NCBI GenBank assembly: GCA_002816575.1
Contig: MUCI01000001.1
Location: 1-39,732, forward strand
Origin: SAR202 cluster bacterium Casp-Chloro-G2
GTDB taxonomy: Bacteria; Chloroflexota; Dehalococcoidia; Lucifugimonadales; UBA3495
Direction of reading: 5' to 3'
DNA length: 39,732 nucleotides
This document shows positions 33,230 through 39,732 of this stretch, one piece after another. The notes beneath the pieces were generated by a model that saw only the letters and a program-made list of their open reading frames with translations, did not search any database and was not told where the DNA came from. Every line of letters begins with the position of its first letter. Within the stretch, counting starts at the first letter, position 1. The position numbers and the translations under genes are program-made.

Positions 33230-34648
33230 ATGTCCGCAGCGCCGCTCAAAAACATCCGGGTTATGGACCTTAGCCGGGTCTTCGCCATGCCCTTTGCCGG
33301 GGCCAACCTGGCGGACTTGGGCGCGGAGGTCATCAAGATCGACACCTGCCAGGCCCAGTTCATGGACACCACCCGCACCATCACCGGGCCATTTCCCGAC
33401 AACCGGACCGGCGAGCTTTGGTGGGAGCAGGGTGGCACCTTCCAGAACTTGAACCGGGGCAAACGCAGCCTGACGCTGGACCTGCGCTCCGAGCAGTCCC
33501 AGGCCATCATCAAGGACCTGGTCCGGTTGTGCGACGTTGTCTTGGAGAATTTCACCCCCAGGGTCATGGCCCGGTTCGGGTTGGACTATGAAAGCCTCCG
33601 GGCGCACAAGCCCGACCTGATCATGGTGTCCAACACGGGCTACGGCCACAGCGGCCCCTGGAGTAACTTTGGCGCCATGGCGTCGGCGCTGGAACCGACC
33701 CACGGGACCGGCGCCTTCATGGGTTATATGGAAGAGGGACCGGATGGACGCCTGATCGAAGGGCAGGTCCCCAATAAGATGGGCAATTCGTATTCCGACT
33801 TTATGGCCACCTGGACGGCCCTGGGCGGTCTGATGGCGGCGTTGCTGCGGCGGGCGCGTACCGGCCAAGGTCAGTGGATCGACCTGGCGATGTACCAGAC
33901 CGGGACCACCGTGATCGGCCAGGGCCTTCTGGATTTCGCTTTCAATGGAAGTGGCACGGGAAGTGGCACGGGAAAGGGCACGGGAAGGCGCACGCAACGC
34001 ATCGGCAACCGCCACCCCGTCTGGTCACCCCACGGTGTCTATCCCTGCCAAGGCAAAGACCAATGGGTGGCCATCGCCGCGCGGGACCAGGACGATTGGC
34101 GGGCCCTTTGTCTGGCAATGGGCCAACCGGAGCTTGCCGCCGACCCAAGGTTCAACGACCCCATGGACCGCCGCCGGCACCAGGAAGAACTGGACGCGGT
34201 CATCGCCGCCTGGACGGCGCAGCGGACCTCCTATGGGGTGACTGCTTGTCTCCAAGACGCCGGAGTGCCTGCCGGAGCGGTGCTAAACGCCAAGCAAGCT
34301 TTGACCGACCCCCAATACGTGTCGCGCGGCTTCTTCGAGACCGTGCATAACCCGCCGGAGGTCGAATTGCGGCCCAAGGGCTACGTGGGACGAGGCTGGA
34401 AGTTTTCGGGCAGCCAGGCCCAGGTGCGGGGGCCGGCGCCCCAACTGGGCGAGGGCAATGAATACGTATTGGGTGAATTGCTGGGCGTGGACCAAGGCCG
34501 TATAGACGCCTTTGCCAGCGATTGGACCATCGGCAACACGCCGGAGGGTGGCAGAGCGCCCGCCCAGGTGCCGCTGGACGAACAGGTCGAGATTGGGTCC
34601 ATCGCTGAATACGACGCCGACTACCTGGACCATCTTCCTTCTATATAA
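33230..34648 (+). CDS. Class III CoA-transferase (CaiB/BaiF family), catalytic
   Basis: 472 residues, with RVMDLSRVFAMPFAGANLADLGAEVIKID at the N terminus and RRARTGQGQWIDLAMYQ after it. The predicted nucleophile is D190 (NSYSDFMATW), 18 residues before the conserved Arg as in formyl-CoA transferase. An unusual low-complexity insertion GSGTGSGTGKGTGRRT at about 240-255 comes from a 12-bp DNA repeat in four copies. Third gene of the MaoC-CaiB-CaiB group. It may work as a heteromer with the preceding protein; separate homodimers are the alternative. Confidence 0.93.
   Translation: MSAAPLKNIRVMDLSRVFAMPFAGANLADLGAEVIKIDTCQAQFMDTTRTITGPFPDNRTGELWWEQGGTFQNLNRGKRSLTLDLRSEQSQAIIKDLVRLCDVVLENFTPRVMARFGLDYESLRAHKPDLIMVSNTGYGHSGPWSNFGAMASALEPTHGTGAFMGYMEEGPDGRLIEGQVPNKMGNSYSDFMATWTALGGLMAALLRRARTGQGQWIDLAMYQTGTTVIGQGLLDFAFNGSGTGSGTGKGTGRRTQRIGNRHPVWSPHGVYPCQGKDQWVAIAARDQDDWRALCLAMGQPELAADPRFNDPMDRRRHQEELDAVIAAWTAQRTSYGVTACLQDAGVPAGAVLNAKQALTDPQYVSRGFFETVHNPPEVELRPKGYVGRGWKFSGSQAQVRGPAPQLGEGNEYVLGELLGVDQGRIDAFASDWTIGNTPEGGRAPAQVPLDEQVEIGSIAEYDADYLDHLPSI
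33947..33994 (+). repeat. In-frame 12-bp tandem repeat, four copies
   Basis: GGAAGTGGCACG twice exactly (33947-33958, 33959-33970), then two diverged copies (33971-33982, 33983-33994). Each unit encodes Gly-x-x-Thr (GSGT, GSGT, GKGT, GRRT) inside the second CoA-transferase. Confidence 0.93.
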
Positions 34649-34683
34649 CGCTATATAGCGTTCTCTTCTTAAGATCTTAAGAA
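34647..34683. repeat. Two adjacent perfect palindromes after the CoA-transferase
   Basis: AACGCTATATAGCGTT (34647-34662, 16 bp) starts inside the stop codon; TTCTTAAGATCTTAAGAA (34666-34683, 18 bp) follows after 3 nt. Both are perfect with no spacer, so they would cruciform or bind dimeric proteins more readily than act as ordinary terminators. Confidence 0.9.
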
Positions 34684-34779
34684 ATAACCCATCAGGATGG
34701 GGCAATGCAAATGGGACGGGTGTGGCAGCCGGGCATGGGTATGAGTTTGGATCTATTCTGATTTCCCACGCACGGACGC

Positions 34780-34809
34780 TTGACACTATGGAAAATCGGA
34801 ACCTATAAT
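34780..34809 (+). promoter_or_regulatory. Consensus sigma-70 promoter for pyrG
   Basis: TTGACA (34780-34785), 18-nt spacer, TATAAT (34804-34809); both hexamers match the consensus exactly. Start predicted near 34816, giving a leader of about 185 nt. Confidence 0.78.
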
Positions 34810-34829
34810 TACGGTGGTTTCCGGGTAAG

Positions 34830-34865
34830 CGTTCCGTGACTTCCCGGCAAACGTCCGCTTTTTTT
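34830..34865 (+). promoter_or_regulatory. Possible attenuator hairpin in the pyrG leader
   Basis: CGTTCCG (34830-34836) can pair with CGG...AACG (34845-34853, 2-nt bulge), followed 5 nt later by seven T (34859-34865). A competing CCGGG/CCCGG pairing (34821-34825 with 34843-34847) exists. This could be a transcription attenuator about 50 nt after the start; folding was judged by eye. Confidence 0.35.
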
Positions 34866-35000
34866 CCATAACGACCCGCATCGAGCCCCTGTAACCACTG
34901 TGTTAAGCGGCATTCTTGTCGACTCAGTGGTCTGGTTATCCCAATCAGCAGATGACCGGCAGGCCGTACCCTCCCCAACACCCGTTTATTGCGTAGGCAA

Positions 35001-36647
35001 ATGCCGACAAAGTTTATCTTCGTTACCGGGGGAGTTGTCAGTTCATTGGGCAAAGGGATCAGCGTCGCATCGATTGGACGCATCCTGAAGAGCCGGGGAC
35101 TCACCGTCTCCGTCATCAAACTGGACCCTTACCTCAATGTTGACCCCGGGACCATGTCCCCCTACCAACACGGCGAAGTCTTTGTGACCCATGACGGCGG
35201 CGAGACCGACCTAGACCTGGGCCATTATGAAAGATTCATCGATGTCGAACTGACCCGGACGTCGAACCTCACCGCGGGAGAGGTCTACCTCAACCTGATA
35301 GCCAAAGAGCGCCGCGGCGATTTCTTGGGCGGCACCATTCAAACGGTGCCCCACGTCACCAACGCCATTAAAGATAGGGTTCTTGCCCTGGCCGCCGAGT
35401 CCAAGGCCGATGTGATCATAACGGAGGTCGGCGGGACGGTCGGCGACATCGAGGGCCTGCCCTTCTTGGAGGCCATTCGGCAGATGAGGAACGATGTGGG
35501 CCGGGACAATGTCTTCTACATCCATCTCACTTTGCTTCCATACATAACGGCGGCAGAGGAACTTAAGACCAAGCCGACCCAACACAGCGTGAAAGAACTG
35601 AGGTCCATTGGAATTCAGCCCGACGCCATCCTCTGCAGGAGCGACTACCCGGTCTCGGAGTTCATCTGCGAGAAGATCTCGGCATTCTGCGACGTTCCGG
35701 CCAATGCCGTGATCCCCGTGGTGACCGTTAAGAATGTATACGAAGTGCCCCTGATGCTCGAGGAAGCCGGCTTGGGCGACATCGTTCTGGACTCGCTGGG
35801 TATGTCCGGACATCCAAAAGACATGTCTGAATGGGCGGCCATGGTCAAACGGATGAACGAACCGAAAGAGAGCCTGTCCATCGCGCTGGTCGGAAAATAC
35901 GTCGAGTATCCCGATTCCTACGCTTCGGTCCGGGAAGCGCTGCGGCATGCTGGGCTGGACCACCACAGGGATATCGACCTCCAATGGGTCCACTCCGAAG
36001 ACATAGAACGGGATGGCCCCGATGAGCTTTTGGCTGACGTATGCGGGATCGTCGTTCCGGGCGGTTTCGGACCCCGCGGCGTCGAGGGCATGATTGAGAC
36101 CGCGCGCTACGCCCGGGAGCATCAGGTGCCCTACCTGGGCCTCTGCCTGGGATTGCAGGTGATGGTCATCGAGTGGGCCAGGAACATCTTGGGCATGACC
36201 GGCGCCAACTCTGAGGAGTTGGTCCCCGAGACCCAATATCCGGTGGTCCACATAATGCCCGACCAACAAGGCATCGCCACCAAAGGCGGCACCATGCGCC
36301 TGGGGGACTATCCCTGCCACCCCCAGACCAAAACGCGGACCAAGGCGGCTTACGGCGCCGACGTTATCTTGGAACGCCACCGCCACCGCTTCGAGCTGAA
36401 CAATGCCTACCGCGAGTCGCTGGAAAGCACCGGACTCATCGTTGGCGGCCTGTCACCCGACGGGAACCTGGTGGAGACCGGCGAAGTTAGGGACCATCCT
36501 TTCATGATTGGGACCCAATACCACCCTGAGTTCAAGTCGCGGCCCAACCGGCCCCATCCGCTGTTCAAGCAATTCATCGGCGCCGCGAAAAAAACCATTA
36601 GAGAGGGCGTTCAACGGCCATTGCCTCTGGAACTCCCCAACGATTAA
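35001..36647 (+). CDS. pyrG: CTP synthase
   Basis: Converts UTP to CTP with ATP and glutamine ammonia. 548 residues, standard length. The synthase domain opens with KFIFVTGGVVSSLGKGI (4-20) and contains DPYLNVDPGTMSPYQHGEVFV. The glutaminase domain has the nucleophile C382 (LGLCLGLQ) and the partner His/Glu in GTQYHPEFKSRP near the C terminus. ATG 35001 was preferred over the in-frame TTG at 34989. It has its own strong promoter and a long leader. Confidence 0.97.
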   Translation: MPTKFIFVTGGVVSSLGKGISVASIGRILKSRGLTVSVIKLDPYLNVDPGTMSPYQHGEVFVTHDGGETDLDLGHYERFIDVELTRTSNLTAGEVYLNLIAKERRGDFLGGTIQTVPHVTNAIKDRVLALAAESKADVIITEVGGTVGDIEGLPFLEAIRQMRNDVGRDNVFYIHLTLLPYITAAEELKTKPTQHSVKELRSIGIQPDAILCRSDYPVSEFICEKISAFCDVPANAVIPVVTVKNVYEVPLMLEEAGLGDIVLDSLGMSGHPKDMSEWAAMVKRMNEPKESLSIALVGKYVEYPDSYASVREALRHAGLDHHRDIDLQWVHSEDIERDGPDELLADVCGIVVPGGFGPRGVEGMIETARYAREHQVPYLGLCLGLQVMVIEWARNILGMTGANSEELVPETQYPVVHIMPDQQGIATKGGTMRLGDYPCHPQTKTRTKAAYGADVILERHRHRFELNNAYRESLESTGLIVGGLSPDGNLVETGEVRDHPFMIGTQYHPEFKSRPNRPHPLFKQFIGAAKKTIREGVQRPLPLELPND

Positions 36648-36756
36648 CCGGGCCATCATTATCATCTGCCTAGCTCGTACATTCATGAATATTCCTCGAA
36701 CATCCAGCCGGGCCTCCTTTCCTGAGGCATCCGTACTCCGGGCTTCCGTACCGATC

Positions 36757-36785
36757 AATACGGGTCCGGGTAATACGGGTCCCGG
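36757..36785. repeat. Imperfect 15-bp tandem repeat
   Basis: AATACGGGTCC recurs at 36757-36767 and 36772-36782 in a 15-bp period, with GGGT versus CGGA between. A related TTCCGTAC/ATCCGTAC pair lies just upstream. Located between pyrG and the transaldolase gene. Confidence 0.7.
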
Positions 36786-36820
36786 ACTCCCGATTCTTAA
36801 CCCTTGATGGCGGTGAAGTC

Positions 36821-37480
36821 GTGAAACTATTTCTGGATACGGCCAACATTGGAGACATCCGAAACGGCGTTCGTCTCGGCGTGATCAGCGGCGTCACCAC
36901 CAACCCGTCGCTTGCCGCGGCGGAAGGGATCGGAAGCGCCGAAAGCTACAAATCCGCGGTTCGCGAGATCTCAGAGATGGTGGACGGCCCCATATCAGTG
37001 GAAGTGGTGTCCCTGGACGCTAAAGGCATGATCGCCGAAGGCCGCGACATCGCTGGCTGGATACCCAACCCCTGGGTGAAGATTCCCAGCACCGCTGATG
37101 GGTTCGAGGCCATCTCGGTTCTGACCAGCGAGGGGATCAATGTGAACCAAACCCTTTGCTTCTCGGTGAACCAAGCCCTGCTCGGCGCTCAGGCCGGCTC
37201 CACCGCAGTTAGCCCGTTCATCGGCCGTCTGGACGACATCGGTTTGCAGGGAGTCGACCTGATCAGGGACATCGTCTCCGTGTACGAGAAACACAAGATT
37301 GAAACCAAGGTATTGGCGGCCAGCATCCGCCACACCCTCCACTGCACTCTGGCGGCCCAGGCCGGGGCGCACATCGCCACCGTTCCTTATAAAGTGCTGC
37401 TCCAGATGGTCAACCACCCGCTGACCGACTCCGGCGTTGCCCGGTTCAAGGCAGACTGGGACAAGACGGGTAATTCCTAA
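36821..37480 (+). CDS. Transaldolase / fructose-6-phosphate aldolase-like protein (TalC type)
   Basis: 219 residues, the short transaldolase class. It starts MKLFLDTANIGDIRNGVRLGVISGVTTNPSLAA; the Schiff-base lysine is K87 in WVKIPSTADG, and the C terminus has AASIRHTLHC and YKVLLQMVNHPLTDSG. It moves a dihydroxyacetone unit in the non-oxidative pentose phosphate pathway, or cleaves fructose 6-phosphate in the FSA variants. The start is GTG 36821, with GGCGGTGA ahead. Between pyrG and rho, an arrangement also seen in Gram-positive bacteria (pyrG-fba-tal-rho region in Bacillus). Confidence 0.92.
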   Translation: MKLFLDTANIGDIRNGVRLGVISGVTTNPSLAAAEGIGSAESYKSAVREISEMVDGPISVEVVSLDAKGMIAEGRDIAGWIPNPWVKIPSTADGFEAISVLTSEGINVNQTLCFSVNQALLGAQAGSTAVSPFIGRLDDIGLQGVDLIRDIVSVYEKHKIETKVLAASIRHTLHCTLAAQAGAHIATVPYKVLLQMVNHPLTDSGVARFKADWDKTGNS

Positions 37481-37541
37481 CACAGGGCTGGCAGTGGCAT
37501 CGCCGGAAGATTAACCAACGAAATGCTTCTCCGACCGACAA

Positions 37542-37572
37542 ATACCACCCGGCAGATACCACCCGGCAGATA
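37542..37572. repeat. 14-bp perfect tandem duplication upstream of rho
   Basis: ATACCACCCGGCAG occurs at 37542-37555 and 37556-37569, followed by ATA of a third copy. It lies in the 210-nt tal-rho gap, where rho leaders commonly carry autoregulatory sites. Confidence 0.92.
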
Positions 37573-37690
37573 TCCATAGCCTGCTCGAGCCTTCTCGCCA
37601 AACTCCGGTGCGGCGCTCTGGCCCGAGACCCCATCACACGGCTCCATCACGAATCCCCAAAAATGAAACGGACCCCCGCTAGAGGTGAAC

Positions 37691-38980
37691 ATGGCGACCA
37701 CACAAAAAATGCTTGATGTCTCAGAGATGGGAGCCAAGTCCAAAGAAGAACTCTTGGGCCTGGCCAGTGATGTCGGACTGAACGACACCACCGCTCTGGC
37801 GAATCTGCATAAAGAAGACCTGCTCAGCCGGCTGTTTCAAGTGGTCTCCGCCCAACAGGCCCTAGTCTCCACCGGTATCCTGGAGATCATGGACGAGGGA
37901 TACGGATTCCTCCGCCAGATCGCCACCTACCGGGTCTCGGGAGACGTCTATATCTCCCAGTCGCAGATCCGGCGCTTCAACCTGCGGAATGGCGACACTG
38001 TCACGGGGCAGGTCCGGCCTCCCAAAGAGGGTGAGCGTTACTTCGGCCTAGTGCGGGTTGAACTGATTAACGGGATGGAAACCGACCAGGTCCAGAGCCG
38101 CTACCGCCCCACCTTCGAGCACATGACCCCGATCTTTCCCGAGAAACAGGTTATCCTCGAGACGGAAGGCTCCGAGCTTTCAACCAGGATGGTAGACCTG
38201 TTCGCACCCATCGGCCTGGGCCAGCGCGGCCTGATCGTCTCGCCGCCCAAAGCGGGCAAGACCACCATGCTGAAGCAGATCGCCCACGGCGTTCAGAAGA
38301 ACTGCCCCGAAGCCACATTGATGGTAGCTCTGATCGGTGAGCGCCCTGAAGAGGTGACCGACATGCGCCGGGCGGTGGACGGCGATGTATTCGCCTCCAC
38401 GTTCGATGAATCGGTGGAAGAGCAATGCCGGGTGGCCGAACTGGCCCTGGAACGGGCCAAACGCCTGGTTGAGATGGGTCAAGACGTGATCATCCTGCTT
38501 GACAGCATCACCCGCCTTACCCGCGCCTATAACTTGGCCGTGCCCACCAGCGGACGGACCCTCTCCGGCGGCATAGACCCGGCCGCCCTTTATCCGCCCA
38601 AGAAGTTCTTTGGCGGCGCCCGAAACATAGAGGAAGGCGGCAGCTTGACCATCATAGCCACCTGCCTGGTCGATACCGGCAGCCGGATGGATGAGGTCAT
38701 CTACGAAGAGTTCAAAGGCACCGGCAACATGGAACTCCACTTGGACCGCCGTCTCGCCGAGCGCCGCTACTTCCCCGCCATCGACATCGTGCGAAGCGGG
38801 ACCCGCCGGGAAGAGCTCCTGTTCAGCAGTGAAACGCTCAAGCAGATAGTGCTGTTGCGGCGCATGATCAGCCTTATCTCCAATGACAGCTCGGTAAATG
38901 CCACGGAAAGAGTGTTGGAGCGGCTGGCCAAGTCGTCCAACAACCAAGAGTTCCTGGCGAACCTGAACAAAGACGCGTAA
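37691..38980 (+). CDS. rho: Transcription termination factor Rho
   Basis: Hexameric RNA-dependent ATPase/translocase, 429 residues. The N-terminal helical part is followed by the RNA-binding cold-shock-like domain (GYGFLRQ at 70-76); the P-loop is PPKAGKTT (185-192), Walker B is [12 protein letters not shown], and the Q/R-loop region [43 protein letters not shown] is fully conserved. No large N-terminal insertion. ATG 37691 follows AGAGGTGAAC; a GTG two codons earlier is in frame. Confidence 0.97.
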   Translation: MATTQKMLDVSEMGAKSKEELLGLASDVGLNDTTALANLHKEDLLSRLFQVVSAQQALVSTGILEIMDEGYGFLRQIATYRVSGDVYISQSQIRRFNLRNGDTVTGQVRPPKEGERYFGLVRVELINGMETDQVQSRYRPTFEHMTPIFPEKQVILETEGSELSTRMVDLFAPIGLGQRGLIVSPPKAGKTTMLKQIAHGVQKNCPEATLMVALIGERPEEVTDMRRAVDGDVFASTFDESVEEQCRVAELALERAKRLVEMGQDVIILLDSITRLTRAYNLAVPTSGRTLSGGIDPAALYPPKKFFGGARNIEEGGSLTIIATCLVDTGSRMDEVIYEEFKGTGNMELHLDRRLAERRYFPAIDIVRSGTRREELLFSSETLKQIVLLRRMISLISNDSSVNATERVLERLAKSSNNQEFLANLNKDA

Positions 38981-39317
38981 GAACCGGCAGCCTCGCCCCT
39001 CTACCGCCAAGATTTTATACCATGACCAAAATCATGGCTGAATTGGCCCGTATCACGTCTTGCGCTTTGAGGCAAACCTACTCACAATGGACTTTGCTTC
39101 GGGGTAACATCCAGGGGAAGATCGGGACCAAGAGACCTCCAAGCATATGGCCTGGAGCGCCGGTTAGGCGCTCCGACCGCGGTCTAACCCCGCAGGAAAT
39201 ACCAGACCGCAAGCCAAACGGCCGGTAGTCGTCCTGGCTTTTAAAACCGTTTCTTCGGACCGCCTTTAGGTTAAAGCCAAGGGGCGATTTTTAATGATTA
39301 GAGCCGTTTTAATCGCC
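38981..39317. other. Intergenic region after rho
   Basis: No convincing gene. It holds a perfect hairpin GGAGCGCC-ggtta-GGCGCTCC (39154-39174) directly followed by the 10-bp palindrome GACCGCGGTC (39175-39184), and a 7-bp inverted repeat GGCGATT/AATCGCC (39283-39289, 39311-39317) ending just before the next -35 box. The hairpin has no T-tract; it may help Rho-dependent termination or protect the rho mRNA 3' end. Confidence 0.5.
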
Positions 39318-39361
39318 TTGACAAGCTAAAGTTCGTGGTGCTAAATATGAGAGAATTTAGC
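39318..39361 (+). promoter_or_regulatory. Promoter with overlapping palindrome upstream of the exported protein
   Basis: TTGACA (39318-39323), 18-nt spacer, TAAATA (39342-39347). GCTAAAT (39340-39346) and ATTTAGC (39355-39361) form a perfect 7-bp inverted repeat with an 8-nt centre, covering the -10 box and start site, an operator-like placement. Confidence 0.5.
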
Positions 39362-39399
39362 TCAGCCCATCTATTACAAATAGGAGGCGAGGGGTAATC

Positions 39400-39483
39400 A
39401 TGTCTTTTTGTGGCCTTATTTTTGTTTCCCGGGATGTCGATCCCTCCAACATACCCAAGCCTCTACGGGGGTTGTATATGTGA
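39400..39483 (+). CDS. Possible 27-residue leader peptide
   Basis: ATG 39400 is preceded by a strong ribosome site (TAGGAGGCGAGGGGTAATC) and reads MSFCGLIFVSRDVDPSNIPK followed by PLRGLYM to TGA 39483. It lies on the predicted leader transcript of the exported protein, about 160 nt before its start. The good ribosome site is the main argument; no family is recognisable, and chance is possible for so short a frame. Confidence 0.35.
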   Translation: MSFCGLIFVSRDVDPSNIPKPLRGLYM

Positions 39484-39643
39484 CTAGAGGTTCGATTCCC
39501 CGGCGGACTTGCAGGTAATATACCGGTAACACAGATTCCGGTAACTTAAGTTCAAGCAAAGCGAAGTTCAGCGGAGTCCAGACGGTAAAGAATCGCAGAA
39601 GCAGTCTTCGCTTCAGGCAAGCAGAACAAGGAGATAGGAGTAG

Positions 39644-39732
39644 ATGAACACTAAAATCGGAAAATCTTTTGGGCTCGCATTGCTCATGGCCATCGGCGTC
39701 GTTGTCACGATGCTGGCCATGGGAATGTTCTC
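39644..39732 (+). CDS. N terminus of an exported protein (runs off the window)
   Basis: 29 codons plus two bases are visible. MNTKIGKSFGLALLMAIG then VVVTMLAMGMF has a basic n-region and a long hydrophobic h-region, a typical Sec signal peptide or membrane anchor. AAGGAGATAGGAG precedes ATG 39644. Similar N termini occur, from memory, on large surface proteins of Dehalococcoidia; no mature domain is visible here, so function cannot be given. Confidence 0.7.
   Translation, partial: MNTKIGKSFGLALLMAIGVVVTMLAMGMF

Noticed and set aside
39022-39228. 68-codon plus-strand frame after rho
   Set aside because: Contains a perfect hairpin and palindrome, has no ribosome site, and its composition is Arg/Pro-rich without any family pattern.
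39257-39509. tmRNA or complete tRNA
   Set aside because: A T-loop-like string is present, but no tag ending in Ala-Leu-Ala-Ala, no matching acceptor stem beyond a weak pairing, and no CCA or anticodon arm.
39484-39643. Cyclic-di-GMP riboswitch upstream of the exported protein
   Set aside because: Considered because of the long leader and CCGGTAAC repeats; the conserved GEMM core elements are not present in order.
1-39732. CRISPR arrays, insertion sequences, prophage or integrase genes
   Set aside because: No regularly spaced repeats of 24-40 bp, and no transposase, integrase or phage structural protein patterns in any plausible reading frame.

Overview
The window is a GC-rich bacterial chromosome segment with no rRNA, tRNA, CRISPR array, transposase or phage gene that I could find. 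The gene set points to a member of the Chloroflexota, most likely a Dehalococcoidia/SAR202-like lineage: a SufBCDS-SufU Fe-S system, DUF1800/DUF1501 proteins, paired class III CoA-transferases next to a MaoC-type hydratase, DUF1802, DinB proteins, and many TTG starts. This placement is inferred from gene content and was not tested with a phylogeny.

Layout. 1-5422 (minus strand): a compact hopanoid operon in transcription order polyprenyl diphosphate synthase, hpnH, hpnG, hpnA and squalene-hopene cyclase, the last running off the window edge. 5927-9921 (plus): a strong promoter followed by DUF1800, DUF1501 and an NHL beta-propeller, closed by a bidirectional terminator; this trio has no known function and is the best candidate for an undescribed system. 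9976-10842 (minus): a molybdopterin-biosynthesis MogA/MoaB protein and a small protein with a cytochrome-c-like tail but no heme motif. 10960-12257 (plus): HIT protein and a crotonase, with a clear promoter and terminator. 12268-12374: a REP-like inverted pair. 12392-20610 (minus): acyl-CoA dehydrogenase, pyruvate phosphate dikinase, aldo/keto reductase preceded by a gene remnant, DUF1802, and a tatD-lysR pair. 20948-27047 (plus): sufBCDS-sufU plus a second sufU, under a promoter whose start region carries a 25-bp near-perfect palindrome. 27101-30703 (minus): an orphan peptide-binding lipoprotein, a flippase-like membrane protein and a DinB protein. 30909-34648 (plus): MaoC-like hydratase and two class III CoA-transferases, the first lacking the expected catalytic Asp. 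35001-38980 (plus): pyrG, transaldolase and rho. The last 750 bases hold a promoter with an overlapping palindrome, a 27-codon possible leader ORF and the start of an exported protein.

How the parts relate. The isoprenoid synthase and hpn genes form one lipid pathway, although squalene-forming genes are not in view. The acyl-CoA dehydrogenase, crotonase, MaoC hydratase and CoA-transferases suggest catabolism of carboxylic acids through CoA thioesters. Fe-S assembly would serve HpnH and other Fe-S enzymes. A recurrent oddity is a scatter of 10-15-bp tandem duplications and perfect palindromes, mostly in intergenic DNA and in one case as an in-frame GSGT repeat.
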